58,186 nt of DNA from Peptococcaceae bacterium (lineage in GTDB: Bacteria > Bacillota > Desulfitobacteriia > Desulfitobacteriales > Syntrophobotulaceae): contig DUML01000083.1 of NCBI GenBank assembly GCA_012839895.1, positions 1-58,186 on the forward strand, given 5' to 3'. Made by a program: the position numbers and the translations under genes. The notes under the pieces are model-generated. The model ran no database searches. It had not been told where the DNA came from and was given only the letters and a program-made list of their open reading frames with translations. This document shows, piece by piece, positions 7,918-17,102 of this stretch (position 1 is its first letter; every line of letters starts with the position of its first letter).

Positions 7918-8847
7918 TTGGGAAAAATTTATGAGAATTTAACCGAGTTAATCGGCGGTACCCCTTTAGTTAAATTAACTAAAATAACGCAAGGCTTAAA
8001 AGCAGAAGTTGTAGCCAAAGTCGAGTACTTTAATCCCGGTGGAAGTATTAAAGACCGGATTAGTTTCAACATGATTAAGGACGCTGAGGAAAAAGGGTTA
8101 ATCAACAAGGATACGGTTATTATTGAGCCTACCAGCGGCAATACCGGCATAGGGTTGGCTTTCGTTGCTGCAGCCCGGGGGTACAGACTAATTTTGACTA
8201 TGCCGGAAACTATGAGCATGGAAAGGCGCAACCTTCTAAAAGCTTACGGGGCGGAATTAGTGTTAACTCCCGGGAGTGAGGGAATGACGGGAGCTATTAA
8301 GAAGGCTTTGGAAATCGCCAAAGAAATCCCGAATTCTTTTATTCCCCAACAGTTTGAAAACCCAGCCAATCCGGAAATCCACCGCAAAACCACCGCTGAA
8401 GAGATTTGGGCGGATACCGACGGTAAAATTGACATCCTGGTTGGCGGAGTTGGCACGGGAGGTACGATTACCGGGGTTGGCGAAGTGATTAAAGCTCGTA
8501 AGCCGGAATTAAAAGTTGTTGCTGTTGAGCCGAGCGATTCTCCGGTTATTTCCGGTGGTAAGCCAGGTCCACATAAGATTCAGGGAATAGGAGCAGGCTT
8601 TATCCCTAAGGTCCTGAATACTGCAATACTAGACGAAGTTTTCCCAGTTACTAATGAGCAAGCCCTAGAGACAGGACGCAGGCTGGCCAGGGAAGAAGGA
8701 ATGCTCGTAGGCATTTCCTCCGGTGCCGCTGCCTTTGCCGCGCTGGAAGTAGCCAAACGGCCGGAAAATGCAGGCAAACTTATTGTTGTGATCCTTCCCG
8801 ACACCGGGGAAAGATATTTAAGTACCGCTTTATTTCAGGAAAACTAA
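7918..8847 (+). CDS. cysK: Cysteine synthase (O-acetylserine sulfhydrylase)
   Basis: A 309-residue PLP enzyme that makes cysteine from O-acetylserine and sulfide. The PLP lysine is in [15 protein letters not shown] near residue 44; the phosphate or substrate loop is [13 protein letters not shown] near residue 65; [15 protein letters not shown] is the cofactor-phosphate loop near residue 178; the chain ends with [14 protein letters not shown], as in CysK. The start is TTG 7918 with an excellent AAGGAGGA site. It follows the CymR/IscR-like regulator. In Bacillus and Staphylococcus CysK itself binds CymR as corepressor, so the pairing may reflect the same control circuit. Length is normal. Confidence 0.93.
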   Translation: MGKIYENLTELIGGTPLVKLTKITQGLKAEVVAKVEYFNPGGSIKDRISFNMIKDAEEKGLINKDTVIIEPTSGNTGIGLAFVAAARGYRLILTMPETMSMERRNLLKAYGAELVLTPGSEGMTGAIKKALEIAKEIPNSFIPQQFENPANPEIHRKTTAEEIWADTDGKIDILVGGVGTGGTITGVGEVIKARKPELKVVAVEPSDSPVISGGKPGPHKIQGIGAGFIPKVLNTAILDEVFPVTNEQALETGRRLAREEGMLVGISSGAAAFAALEVAKRPENAGKLIVVILPDTGERYLSTALFQEN

Positions 8848-9105
8848 CCAATCTGATAGTATTTAATAAAAGCGGATACTTTAGCAGGATGATTAAGCAG
8901 CTGGCGGCCGGAAACTATATAACAATAATATTTGAAGAAAGAACAAAATGTTTAAGAATAATAAATGACTTAAATACGTAATTTTAATTATTGAAAAATA
9001 CAGAATATTATTACTTTTATCTATTTGGGAAATTATTGTTATGGTTAAAAAAATATCTGGTAGAATTAAGGAGGGAACAACTATTCAAAATTGGAGGTAA
9101 ACGTT

Positions 9106-9324
9106 ATGACCATGCAAAAAAAGGTTCTAACAGTGGAAGGGATGTCCTGTAATCATTGCGCAACACGTATTCAAAACTCAATTGGTTCTATCCATGGTGT
9201 TGCGAAGGTAGACGTGGACTTAAAAGGGAAAACGGTTAGTCTTGAGTATGAAAACGAAGAGGTTACTTTGGAGGAGATTATTGAAGCAATTGATGACCAG
9301 GGTTACGAGGTTAAGAAAGACTGA
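9106..9324 (+). CDS. Heavy-metal-associated domain protein (CopZ-like chaperone)
   Basis: A 72-residue single HMA domain with the metal-binding motif GMSCNHC near residues 12-18 and the beta-alpha-beta-beta-alpha-beta pattern ending GYEVKKD. Such proteins carry Cu(I) to P-type ATPases or regulators. No copper ATPase is visible nearby, so the partner is unknown. The start is ATG 9106, seven bases after GGAGGT; an in-frame TTG at 9091 lies inside the untranslated leader and is unlikely. It lies 38 bases before tcdA and may share its transcript. Confidence 0.85.
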   Translation: MTMQKKVLTVEGMSCNHCATRIQNSIGSIHGVAKVDVDLKGKTVSLEYENEEVTLEEIIEAIDDQGYEVKKD

Positions 9325-9362
9325 TTGGCAGGGAAATATCAATTTGAGAAGGATGAGGACAA

Positions 9363-10118
9363 GTGCAGCATAAGTTTTCGCGGACAGAGCTGTTGATCGG
9401 TTCAGAAGGATTGGCTAGACTTAACAAAAGCAAAGTGTTTATTTTTGGCCTTGGCGGTGTCGGGTCTTTTACGGCTGAAGCTTTAGCCCGAGCAGGTATT
9501 GGCAGCTTTAAGCTGATTGACTTTGACGAGATTTGCCTTACTAATATTAACCGTCAGCTTCATGCTCTGCACTCCACGATTGGGAAGCCCAAAGTGGAAG
9601 TAATGAAAGCTAGGCTCCTTGATATAAATCCTCAAGCTCAAATTGAAATTTATAAATCCTTTTATTCGGAGGAGAATACTGATTATTTTTTTGCTGGTGA
9701 GAAGCCGGATTATGTAGTTGATGCCATTGATACAGTTAAAAGTAAAGTCAGCTTGGCCAAAGAATGCTACCGGAGAGGAATTCCTTTCATTTCTTGTATG
9801 GGAGCGGGAAACCGTTTAAATGCTTTAAGTTTTAGGGTTGCGGATATATCCAAGACCAGCGGTTGTCCTTTAGCCAAAGCGGTTAGAAAACTTCTTAAGC
9901 AAGAAGGTATTACTCAAGGATTTAAGGTGGTTTATTCTCCTGAGCCTCCTCTTAAACCTTTGAAGCAATATCCAGACTGTGCTACAAATTGTGTTTGTCC
10001 AAGCGGGGATGCTCACTGTTCTAAAAAACGTCAGATACCCGGCAGTATTTCCTTTGTTCCCTCTGTCGCCGGTTTGCTGATGGCCGGAGAAGTAGTGAGA
10101 GATCTTTTAAACTTATAA
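9363..10118 (+). CDS. tcdA: tRNA threonylcarbamoyladenosine dehydratase (TcdA-like)
   Basis: A 251-residue E1-like ThiF/HesA-family enzyme. VFIFGLGGVGSFTAEALARAG near residue 25 is the ATP-binding loop, DFDEICLTNINRQLHAL near residue 50 is the adenylation motif, and CMGAGNR near residue 140 together with a Cys-rich DCATNCVCPSGDAHC near residue 205 fit the TcdA/CsdL group. TcdA cyclises threonylcarbamoyl-adenosine at tRNA position 37 using ATP. The start is GTG 9363. It directly follows the HMA protein. Alternative ThiF-family roles are less likely because no ThiS- or MoaD-like partner is nearby. Confidence 0.85.
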   Translation: MQHKFSRTELLIGSEGLARLNKSKVFIFGLGGVGSFTAEALARAGIGSFKLIDFDEICLTNINRQLHALHSTIGKPKVEVMKARLLDINPQAQIEIYKSFYSEENTDYFFAGEKPDYVVDAIDTVKSKVSLAKECYRRGIPFISCMGAGNRLNALSFRVADISKTSGCPLAKAVRKLLKQEGITQGFKVVYSPEPPLKPLKQYPDCATNCVCPSGDAHCSKKRQIPGSISFVPSVAGLLMAGEVVRDLLNL

Positions 10119-10200
10119 GACAGGTAGAGTTTGAAGCATAAGCTATTACAAGTAATTATTTATTATTTTTTAATGTTTAAATTTACTTTTATAATTAATA

Positions 10201-10234
10201 TTTAGTTGTATAATAAAATTTAGTTGTATAATAA
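10201..10234 (+). repeat. Tandem direct repeat after tcdA
   Basis: The 16-base sequence TTTAGTTGTATAATAA occurs twice (10201-10216 and 10219-10234) with an 18-base period. Its right copy runs into the left arm of the adjacent hairpin. Confidence 0.7.
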
Positions 10235-10265
10235 GATGTGGATTGCTAAGATGCCACATCTTATT
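10230..10265. repeat. 12-bp perfect hairpin between tcdA and the MFS gene
   Basis: AATAAGATGTGG at 10230-10241 pairs perfectly with CCACATCTTATT at 10254-10265 around a 12-base loop. It probably ends the tcdA transcript, although no clear T-run follows it, so it could instead be a processing or regulatory hairpin. Confidence 0.6.
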
Positions 10266-10375
10266 TACTTCAGAATCAACTAAATATTTTACCCTTATTC
10301 GAATTGTTTTGTAATTGTAATTTTCAGCTTTAAAGCTTATAACAAATTAGTAAGTAAAGGACAAGGAGAAGCAAT

Positions 10376-11587
10376 ATGGTCAAAGCAATTTTAGCCAAAG
10401 TTAAAGGCATGGAACGGGACTATTTATTATTTATTTTTGTCGGGATCTTTTTGGGTATTGGGCAAAGTGTTGACGGGGCAACAATAAACAACTTCCTTAA
10501 AGACAGGTTTGATTTTTTAATTATGCAGAGGACTCTGCTGGAAATTCCCAGAGAGATGCCCGGGCTTCTGGTTTTTATATTTACGGCTTTTTTATTTGCC
10601 TTGGGGGATATCAGGATTGGAGTCGTAGCTAATCTAGCAGCAGCAAGCGGCATGTTTTTGCTGGGGATAATCCCTTACAACTTTTTTCTAATGTTATTAG
10701 TTGTCTTTATTTACAGCACAGGTCAACATCTCTTTATGCCTTTGTTTAACACAATTGGGATGTCTTTTGCTAAAGGGGGACAGTACGGCCGAAAGCTTGG
10801 CCAAATCAGTGCGGCCAATACTGCTTCCTTGGTGATAAGCAGCGCTCTGCTCTGGCTCTTATTCCGCTATTTTCACATCAGCTACACAGTTTCTTTTACC
10901 ATAGGCGCCTTAGCTTTTTTAGCTGCGGCTATCCTTTTGATGAAAATGAATCCCGGACGTACTGAGCCTATGAAGAACCGCTTTGTTTTCCGGAAAGAAT
11001 ATAAGCTTTATTATTGGTTGTGTATAGTTTACGGGGCGAGGAAACAAATCTTTTTGACTTTTGCTCCTTGGGTTCTTGTTGATGTTTTTGCCCAAAAAGT
11101 CACTACCCTTACCATGTTATTTTTTATAATCTCTACGCTGGGAATTTTTGTGAAACCTTTAATCGGTTTATTAATCGACCGGTTGGGGGAAAAAGTAATT
11201 CTCGCCGGAGAGTCGGCTATTTTGATTCTGGTTTGCTTGCTTTACGCTTATGCCGCGGATTTGTTCGGCAGTTGGGCTGTAGTGATTGTTTGTGCTTGCT
11301 ACGTTTTGGATCAGACTCTCAATGCCGTTGGTATGGCCAGGGCTACTTATGTCAAGAAAATAGCGGTCAAAGCCGAGGATGTCTCGCCGACCCTTTCTCT
11401 GGGTTTAAGCATAGACCATGTTATTTCCATGTTCCTTCCGGTAGTTGGGGGCTTGGTTTGGTATTCGGCCGGAGCCGGCGGCTATAAATATGTCTTTTTA
11501 GGGGGAGCGCTTGTGGCCCTTATTAATTTTATTTCCTGCTTATTTATACGAGTTAAACCTTTACAGGCTGAAGGACAGCAGGCATAA
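10376..11587 (+). CDS. Major facilitator superfamily transporter
   Basis: A 403-residue integral membrane protein with about 12 predicted spans in two halves joined by a basic loop near residues 190-205 (MNPGRTEPMKNRF). The N-terminal half has IFLGIGQSVDGATINNFLKDR, and the loop LIDRLGEKV near residue 265 corresponds to the conserved G-x-x-x-D-R-x-G-R-R-type MFS signature. The substrate cannot be inferred. ATG 10376 has AAGGAGA upstream. It stands alone; the GIY-YIG gene begins 80 bases later in the same direction. Confidence 0.8.
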   Translation: MVKAILAKVKGMERDYLLFIFVGIFLGIGQSVDGATINNFLKDRFDFLIMQRTLLEIPREMPGLLVFIFTAFLFALGDIRIGVVANLAAASGMFLLGIIPYNFFLMLLVVFIYSTGQHLFMPLFNTIGMSFAKGGQYGRKLGQISAANTASLVISSALLWLLFRYFHISYTVSFTIGALAFLAAAILLMKMNPGRTEPMKNRFVFRKEYKLYYWLCIVYGARKQIFLTFAPWVLVDVFAQKVTTLTMLFFIISTLGIFVKPLIGLLIDRLGEKVILAGESAILILVCLLYAYAADLFGSWAVVIVCACYVLDQTLNAVGMARATYVKKIAVKAEDVSPTLSLGLSIDHVISMFLPVVGGLVWYSAGAGGYKYVFLGGALVALINFISCLFIRVKPLQAEGQQA

Positions 11588-11667
11588 TACTGTGACGGTT
11601 ATGTACGGGCATATTAGAAAGATTAAGATAAGGTTAAGAGAACTAAAGGAAGCCAAAGGAAGTCAAT

Positions 11668-11955
11668 ATGTATTATGTTTATATCGTAGAATGTAAGGAT
11701 GGCACTTTTTATACCGGCTGGACAATTGATCTAAGGCGGAGGCTTGAGCAGCATAACCGGGGCAAAGGTGCTAAATATACTCGGAGCAGATATCCTGTTG
11801 TTTTAAAGTATTATGAAATTTTCAGTACTAAACAGGAAGCTTGCCGGAGAGAGTACCAGATTAAACAGCTCCCCAGGAATAATAAATTAAGTTTAATTCA
11901 AGACGGATTAAAAAGTAGTGCCCTGGATATCCCTTTAGGAGATATCTCTAAATGA
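11668..11955 (+). CDS. GIY-YIG domain protein (UPF0213/YhbQ-like)
   Basis: A 95-residue single-domain GIY-YIG endonuclease fold: YYVYIVECKDGTFYTGWT is the GIY-YIG strand pair, DLRRRLEQHNRGKGAKYTR carries the catalytic Arg region, and YYEIFSTKQEACRREYQIK holds the conserved Glu near the C-terminus. Stand-alone members are thought to act on damaged or branched DNA, but most are uncharacterised. ATG 11668 is preceded by AAAGGAAG. Length and motif order match the family. Confidence 0.85.
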   Translation: MYYVYIVECKDGTFYTGWTIDLRRRLEQHNRGKGAKYTRSRYPVVLKYYEIFSTKQEACRREYQIKQLPRNNKLSLIQDGLKSSALDIPLGDISK

Positions 11956-12008
11956 GTAATTTCTAAGCTAAGCGAGGATTTCTTTGTTTTTCCAGCATGA
12001 AAAAGTTC

Positions 12009-12055
12009 CCTCCCACAGATAATAAATATGTATTCATAAATATTAACTGTGGAGG
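12009..12055 (+). promoter_or_regulatory. Hairpin masking the ribosome site of the DUF1540 gene
   Basis: CCTCCCACAG at 12009-12018 pairs with CTGTGGAGG at 12047-12055 with one bulged C; an inner AT-rich segment can extend the stem. The right arm contains the GGAGG Shine-Dalgarno sequence for the ATG at 12066, so the mRNA would be self-masked. Confidence 0.55.
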
Positions 12056-12065
12056 TATACAGCTG

Positions 12066-12236
12066 ATGAAAGTAAAAAAAATGCAAAGCCCCAACACGGG
12101 CATTAAATGCGTAGTCAATACCTGCTATTACTACATGGACGGTGATCATTGCACAGCTGAAAGAATTGAAGTACAGCCCAGAAATGCATCTAACTCTGAA
12201 CAAACTGACTGTGCTACCTTCATCAAGAATCAATAG
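12066..12236 (+). CDS. DUF1540 small cysteine protein
   Basis: A 56-residue protein with the DUF1540 pattern: IKCVVNTCYYYMDGDHCTAERIEV followed by a final CATFIKN, four Cys in all, probably binding a metal such as zinc. The family is common in spore-formers and of unknown function. ATG 12066 has GGAGGT nine bases upstream and is preferred over the longer in-frame opening. The ribosome site lies inside a hairpin, and a strong terminator follows 20 bases after the stop, so this is a single-gene transcript. Confidence 0.8.
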   Translation: MKVKKMQSPNTGIKCVVNTCYYYMDGDHCTAERIEVQPRNASNSEQTDCATFIKNQ

Positions 12237-12255
12237 TAAATATTTTAGAATGAGA

Positions 12256-12296
12256 CCGTTGTACCGGAACAGTTGTTGTGGGTACAACGGTTTTTT
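12256..12296 (+). terminator. Strong rho-independent terminator
   Basis: CCGTTGTACC at 12256-12265 and GGTACAACGG at 12281-12290 form a perfect 10-bp stem followed by TTTTTT. Confidence 0.92.
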
Positions 12297-12414
12297 AATA
12301 TCGGTAAGATCATTATAACGAAGCTATTGGTTTGGACAAGTTACGTTGGTTAGAAAGACCTCATATATTGATATTGGTGATATTGGTAATATGTGGTAAC
12401 TAGGAGGGATTGAG

Positions 12415-12507
12415 ATGTTCTGGGGTTTTCCTTTCTTCTGGGGAGCACCTTTCTTCGGCGGCTTTTACGGTTTTGGCTTCAGAAGATTTAGAAGATGGTG
12501 GTGGTAA
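12415..12507 (+). CDS. Small Phe/Gly/Trp-rich peptide, 30 residues
   Basis: ATG 12415 follows an AGGAGGG site and opens a 30-residue peptide that begins MFWGFPFFWGAPFFGGFYGF and ends in basic residues and three Trp before TAA. The extreme aromatic and glycine content resembles the YjcZ-type small proteins that accumulate in sporulating Firmicutes, and a similar but longer peptide is encoded at 22305-22490. It is too short for family assignment. The ideal ribosome site is the main evidence that it is real. Confidence 0.6.
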   Translation: MFWGFPFFWGAPFFGGFYGFGFRRFRRWWW

Positions 12508-12568
12508 ATTAATTTATTGATTAAGGAAGTAATTCTTTTAAACAGTCCTAATCATCTTTAAAATTAAT

Positions 12569-12605
12569 AAACCTTAGTTTAGGATCCTACCCCCTGAACT
12601 AGGTT
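12569..12605. terminator. Bidirectional hairpin between convergent genes
   Basis: AACCTTAGTTTAGG and CCTGAACTAGGTT pair with one bulge and one G-U pair, between the small peptide gene and the convergent yueI. The stem is imperfect, so terminator function is tentative. Confidence 0.4.
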
Positions 12606-12623
12606 ATTAATTTACTCATGTTT

Positions 12624-13031
12624 TCAATCAGTGACAAAAATATTTTCTTTATCAACTGCTCTATCGCTCACGATAATAAGACCAATATTCCCTTCTAAAT
12701 TGGGGTCATGGACAACTGTATAACTTTTTCCTTTTTGAGCCGCTAGCTTTTGGTATTTCCCCCGGTATTTATAGGCAATATCCCCGTTGATGAGCATTTT
12801 GGCTGCTCTCCGGTCATTAAGTGTTTCTTCAATTTCGGGGTAAATTTTATTATTCATTACTTGGGCTTTAGTCAGGGCAATAAGAATCCGTTCCCTGAAC
12901 TCGCCCAAGTGATGATTTTTTTCTTCGGCCTTAAGTTCCGGAGGGCCATGAATCCCGACAGCTATTGTCCTTTCTAATTCTGTTTTGTTGGCAAATTCTT
13001 TTATGGCATCTTTTTGAAGGTCTTTATCCAT
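12624..13031 (-). CDS. yueI: YueI-family protein (DUF1694)
   Basis: A 135-residue soluble protein matching the YueI family: GIHGPPELKAEEKNHHLGEFRERILIALTK near residues 26-55, then YRGKYQKLAAQKGKSYTVVHDP and IGLIIVSDRAVDKENIFV at the C-terminus. Structures of family members show an eL30/RNA-binding-like fold, but the function is not established. ATG 13031 has GGAG in the purine-rich GCTAGAAG-type leader. It points left and converges on the small peptide gene. Confidence 0.8.
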   Translation of the reverse strand: MDKDLQKDAIKEFANKTELERTIAVGIHGPPELKAEEKNHHLGEFRERILIALTKAQVMNNKIYPEIEETLNDRRAAKMLINGDIAYKYRGKYQKLAAQKGKSYTVVHDPNLEGNIGLIIVSDRAVDKENIFVTD

Positions 13032-13168
13032 TGCTTCTAGCTCCTTGAGTTATTAAGCAAGACTGTAAAGCTTGTCTTTGCCTTTAGTATATCAAATTAT
13101 TTAAGAAATTAGTTTAAATAAAGGTCATTTTATATTTATATATTTGGTTATTTCATATTTGCCCGGAT

Positions 13169-13525
13169 TTACTTATATTTCCAGCCGATTCTATGTATAA
13201 TTACTATCCCGGTAATAAAGATCGCCAAATTCAATATTAGGCTCCAAGGAATAAATAGAGCCAAAATGATCGCCGGGACAAGGTAGATAACGGATAGAAT
13301 TTGAAATAGCTGCTTGTAATATGTAAAAAGGGTTTCTCTATAAATTAATAAACCGGCAGTTGCAAACAGCCAGGAGACCAGGCAAGAGGTTATTAAAACA
13401 AAGGTCATCCTGAGGGAAGTCTGATTATCGCCGGTTTTTCCTAGTTTCAATTGTAAAAATATTAACAGTAAGCCTATTCCCAGGGGAATAAAAGGGAAAA
13501 TTCTTCCCAGAAGCTTTTGAGCCAT
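13169..13525 (-). CDS. Small four-span membrane protein, unknown
   Basis: 118 residues with hydrophobic segments near residues 9-25, 40-63, 72-93 and 95-112, consistent with four membrane helices, and little else. I recognise no family. ATG 13525 has an excellent AAGGAGGAAAC ribosome site, which supports it as a real gene. It lies between yueI and the DUF1360-like gene on the same strand; these may form a loose leftward group, but the spacing exceeds 100 bases on each side. Confidence 0.6.
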   Translation of the reverse strand: MAQKLLGRIFPFIPLGIGLLLIFLQLKLGKTGDNQTSLRMTFVLITSCLVSWLFATAGLLIYRETLFTYYKQLFQILSVIYLVPAIILALFIPWSLILNLAIFITGIVIIHRIGWKYK

Positions 13526-13649
13526 AAGGTTTCCTCCTTCAAGATGGTAAGCAGGTGGCCCTTAAGGATTTTTTGCCCTAAAGTTGAAAGAGGCCTACTG
13601 TAATATATAATTTTTCATGTTCAGATATGAAAAAGGTGGCTCGTACTTT

Positions 13650-13964
13650 TTATTGCAAAGGCATTCCCGAATCCCGTTCATATTTCTGGATGAGAGGGTG
13701 TAGGATTACGGCGGCTGCCAAGCCGAGGTAAGCAGAGACAAAACCAAAACTAAGCCAAGTTAGGAGACTTTGCCAAGTAAATGTTACAGGGTGGTAAAAG
13801 AAAAAAACACCTAAGCCACACCAGAAACCTTGACAAAAGGGGCAGTTAAAAAGCTTGCGAAAAAAATAGCCTTTTTTTTGCAGATATTCTCTAATCCCTT
13901 TGAACAATATAAAATCAAAGAGAAAAAAACGAAGGCTTAAAGAGAGAAGCAATTCAAAAAACAT
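13650..13964 (-). CDS. DUF1360-like membrane protein
   Basis: About 104 residues from ATG 13964, preceded by AAGGTGAT; a longer in-frame opening upstream lacks a ribosome site. It has an N-terminal hydrophobic helix, a basic loop, then LFNCPFCQGFWCGLGVFF, the C-x2-C-x-G-x-W pattern of DUF1360 proteins, and two further hydrophobic segments. Bacillus relatives are linked to the spore coat or sporulation, but the role is not established. The CxxC pair suggests metal binding or disulfide formation. Confidence 0.65.
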   Translation of the reverse strand: MFFELLLSLSLRFFLFDFILFKGIREYLQKKGYFFRKLFNCPFCQGFWCGLGVFFFYHPVTFTWQSLLTWLSFGFVSAYLGLAAAVILHPLIQKYERDSGMPLQ

Positions 13965-14083
13965 ATTAATCACCTTGTTTTTAAGTGACCATTTTCCTGG
14001 ACTCAATAACCATAATATTCCAAGGTGAGAATTACTGTGCATAAGCTCTGCTTCTCTCTGATTAGAATTATTTATTCGTTAGA

Positions 14084-15913
14084 TTATTTGCCCGCTAAAG
14101 ACTTGCGTTTTTCATATTTGACCCGGTCATGCTTGTTTAAATATTTTTTACGGAGACGGATGTTCTGGGGAGTTATTTCCACATATTCGTCATCATTAAT
14201 ATACTCCAAGGCTTCTTCCAAACTGAGGAGCCTGGCCGGCTCCAGCTTCAGGCTTTCATCGGCTCCACTGGCACGCATGTTGGTTAATTGCTTTTTCCGC
14301 GTGACATTGACATCAATATCTTGTTCGCGAGAGCTTTCGCCTACGATCATTCCTTCATAAACTTTGGTTCCGGGTTCAATAAACATCCTACCGCGGTCCT
14401 GGAACTGGTAGAGAGCATAACTGGTAGCTTCTCCCGGTTCGGAGGCTATCAGGACACCTCTGCTGCGCCCTTGAATCTCTCCTTTGTAAGCCTGGTAAGA
14501 GTGAAAGACGTGGGACATAATTCCCTCTCCTCGGGTTTCAGTCAGAAAATCCCCTCGAAAGCCTATTAAACCCCGAGCTGGGATCAGGAACTCCAGGCGG
14601 GTGATTCCGCCGGGCAAATTCTGCATATTAAGCATTTCTGCTTTGCGGGATCCTAACATTTCAATTACAGTTCCAGTACAGGAGTCCGGTATGTCACAGG
14701 TCAGGTGTTCATAAGGCTCACATTTTACGCCGTTAATGGTTTTTAAAATTACTTCCGGTTTAGAAACTTGCAATTCAAATCCTTCTCGGCGCATATTCTC
14801 AATTAAAATCGAGAGATGAAGCTCACCCCGGCCCGAGACTTGAAAGCAATCGGTATTGTCTGTTTCCTCCACCCGCAGGCTGACATTGGTTTCTATCTCT
14901 TTAAATAACCTTTCCCGCAGTTTACGGGAAGTTACGTGTTTTCCTTCAGTACCGGCCAGCGGGCTGGTATTAACCATAAACATCATAGTGAGAGTTGGCT
15001 CATCAATGGCTATGGTTGGCAGTGGTTCGGGATTTAGAGGACAGGCTACCGTTTCACCAATGTTTATATTGGGGATACCGCTTATAGCCACAATATCGCC
15101 GGCGGTAGCATTTGTTATGTCTACGCGGTTAAGGCCTTGGAAAGTAAAGACCTTGCCAACTTTGACTTTTTCTATGGTTTGATCGCGTTTAATTACGGCC
15201 ACTGGAGTGTTGGCGGTAATTTGGCCTCTAAAAATCCGGCCAATGGCAATTTTGCCCAGGTAATCGTTATAATCAAGGGTTGTTACCAGCATTTGAAGAG
15301 GTTTGTCCGGGTCCGACTCCGGGGCAGGTATTTCCTTGAGGATGGTTGTAAATAAAGGGGTCAAATCTTCGGCCATATCCCCGGGGTCAAAACCGGCTGT
15401 TCCTAGGCGAGCAGAGGTATAAATAATAGGAAAATCAAGCTGTTCTTCATTGGCACCCAATTGCAAGAATAATTCCAGTACTTCATCAGCGACTTCATAA
15501 GGTCGGGCATCGGGTCGGTCTATTTTATTAATGACAACAATGGGCTTTAAGTTAAGTTCCAGCGCTTTACGCAGTACAAATTTAGTCTGGGGCATTGGAC
15601 CTTCAAAAGCGTCAACTACTAAAAGGACTCCGTCAACCATTTTAAGGACCCTTTCTACTTCTCCGCCAAAATCAGCGTGTCCAGGGGTATCAACAATATT
15701 TATTTTAGTGCCCTGCCAATTAACCGCAGTATTTTTGGCTAAGATAGTAATACCCCGTTCTCTTTCCAGGTCATTGCTGTCCATTACCCTTTCTTCAACT
15801 TGCTGATTAGCTCTGAATACACCGCTTTGCTTAAGCATAACATCTACCAGGCTGGTTTTTCCGTGATCCACATGGGCAATTATGGCTATATTTCTCAGAT
15901 TTTCGGCACGCAT
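14084..15913 (-). CDS. typA: Ribosome-associated GTPase TypA/BipA
   Basis: A 609-residue translational GTPase. [15 protein letters not shown] is G1, the switch-region segment RGITILAKN follows, [15 protein letters not shown] is G3, [10 protein letters not shown] is G4 and SARLGTAG is G5. Domain 2, the EF-G-like domains III and V, and the BipA-specific C-terminal domain ([17 protein letters not shown]) follow, so the protein is full length. BipA binds 70S ribosomes and aids ribosome assembly and stress or cold adaptation. ATG 15913 has GGAG eleven bases upstream. The gene is single and leftward, with a 385-base divergent intergenic region behind it. Confidence 0.95.
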   Translation of the reverse strand: MRAENLRNIAIIAHVDHGKTSLVDVMLKQSGVFRANQQVEERVMDSNDLERERGITILAKNTAVNWQGTKINIVDTPGHADFGGEVERVLKMVDGVLLVVDAFEGPMPQTKFVLRKALELNLKPIVVINKIDRPDARPYEVADEVLELFLQLGANEEQLDFPIIYTSARLGTAGFDPGDMAEDLTPLFTTILKEIPAPESDPDKPLQMLVTTLDYNDYLGKIAIGRIFRGQITANTPVAVIKRDQTIEKVKVGKVFTFQGLNRVDITNATAGDIVAISGIPNINIGETVACPLNPEPLPTIAIDEPTLTMMFMVNTSPLAGTEGKHVTSRKLRERLFKEIETNVSLRVEETDNTDCFQVSGRGELHLSILIENMRREGFELQVSKPEVILKTINGVKCEPYEHLTCDIPDSCTGTVIEMLGSRKAEMLNMQNLPGGITRLEFLIPARGLIGFRGDFLTETRGEGIMSHVFHSYQAYKGEIQGRSRGVLIASEPGEATSYALYQFQDRGRMFIEPGTKVYEGMIVGESSREQDIDVNVTRKKQLTNMRASGADESLKLEPARLLSLEEALEYINDDEYVEITPQNIRLRKKYLNKHDRVKYEKRKSLAGK

Positions 15914-16298
15914 TTTCTACTTTTCTCCTATCCTGTTTAGAATCGGTTTATTAGCCAATCTAAAGATTTGAGGCACAATTTATATATTATAGTAATTTTC
16001 AAGAAAATAGCAATTATTTTAATTAAAGATTATTTCACTAATTTCCTTTAAAGTAGAATTCCCGGATTAACAGCTACTTATCAGAAGGCTTTTTAAGAAT
16101 AATTGCAAAATATGTAGATATTTCTCAGCATTTACTATTCAAAAAGGAATTGAGAAATTTATTGCCAAATTGTAAATTTTCTTTAATGAATCTTTTCCTT
16201 GCTTAGTACTACGCCCCTGGCTATAATTTTTTTAGGGATTTAAGCTTAGGCTCCATTTTGGAGCTGGAACATAGATTTGAATTTCCTCGGAGGGACTA
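15914..16298. other. 385-base AT-rich divergent intergenic region
   Basis: This separates typA (leftward) from the CHAP gene (rightward). I see a small GGCTCC/GGAGCT hairpin near 16250-16263, just before the CHAP gene's CTCGGAGG ribosome site, and no coding frame or recognised RNA. Confidence 0.4.
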
Positions 16299-17003
16299 AT
16301 GAGAAGATATGAAAGGTACAGCGGGAGGACTTACCGGCGAAGGAAGAAGGATAGTTCTCTGGCTATTGCTTTTGTATTAATAATCTCGGCCTTAGTAATT
16401 GTTACGGTTCATAGGGCAGTTTTCCAAGAAAAGAATTACGAAGCATTTCCCAGTTATGGTTCGCAGAATGCTGTTTACGCTCCGACTAAAGAAAAGGCAG
16501 AAGCCGCTCGTCAAAGTGAGTATCCGGCCGGAACGCCGATCGATGAATATAAAGGGGTTGTTGTTTATTCCAATGGGACTAATTATATGTCCAGCCACGG
16601 CCTGAATTTTAGTCAAGATGGCTATTATTACGGTTATAAATGGCAGTGTGTTGAATTCGTCAAGCGTTTTTATTATTTGAAATTTGGGCATGAAATGCCT
16701 GACGGGGCAGGTAACGCCAAATATTTCTTTAACCCTATGCTGGAACAAGGCGCTTTTAATGAACAAAGAGGGTTGTACCAATACCATAATGGGGGAGACG
16801 TAAAACCACAGGAGGATGACCTCTTGGTCTTTACGGACGGGGCTTACGGCCATGTGGCCATCATCAGTGAAGTGGGCAAGGATTGGATTGAAGTAATTCA
16901 ACAAAATTCGGAAATAACCAGGGAAAGGTATAAAATGGAAGAAAAGGACGGCAAATATTATATCAGCGGTGAAAAAAAACCGGCCGGTTGGTTGAGAATA
17001 TAA
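16299..17003 (+). CDS. Membrane-anchored CHAP-domain amidase
   Basis: 234 residues. A basic N-terminus precedes one membrane helix (residues ~23-42); the rest lies outside the membrane. The CHAP domain spans residues ~95-230: KWQCVEFVKRFYYLKFG holds the catalytic Cys, GHVAIISEV the His, and EVIQQNSE the third polar residue. CHAP domains are NlpC/P60-like cysteine amidases or peptidases that cut peptidoglycan or, in glutathionylspermidine amidase, amide links. The single CHAP domain after a helix suggests cell-wall work. ATG 16299 follows CTCGGAGGG. The UppS-like gene follows 99 bases later. Confidence 0.8.
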   Translation: MRRYERYSGRTYRRRKKDSSLAIAFVLIISALVIVTVHRAVFQEKNYEAFPSYGSQNAVYAPTKEKAEAARQSEYPAGTPIDEYKGVVVYSNGTNYMSSHGLNFSQDGYYYGYKWQCVEFVKRFYYLKFGHEMPDGAGNAKYFFNPMLEQGAFNEQRGLYQYHNGGDVKPQEDDLLVFTDGAYGHVAIISEVGKDWIEVIQQNSEITRERYKMEEKDGKYYISGEKKPAGWLRI

Positions 17004-17102
17004 TTTCGGCAATGAAATTTTTTCCAATAACATTTAGTAATAATATTTGGCAGTAATATTTGGCAATAATATAAGCACTCTCAATATTTCAAGGAGGTTC
17101 TA

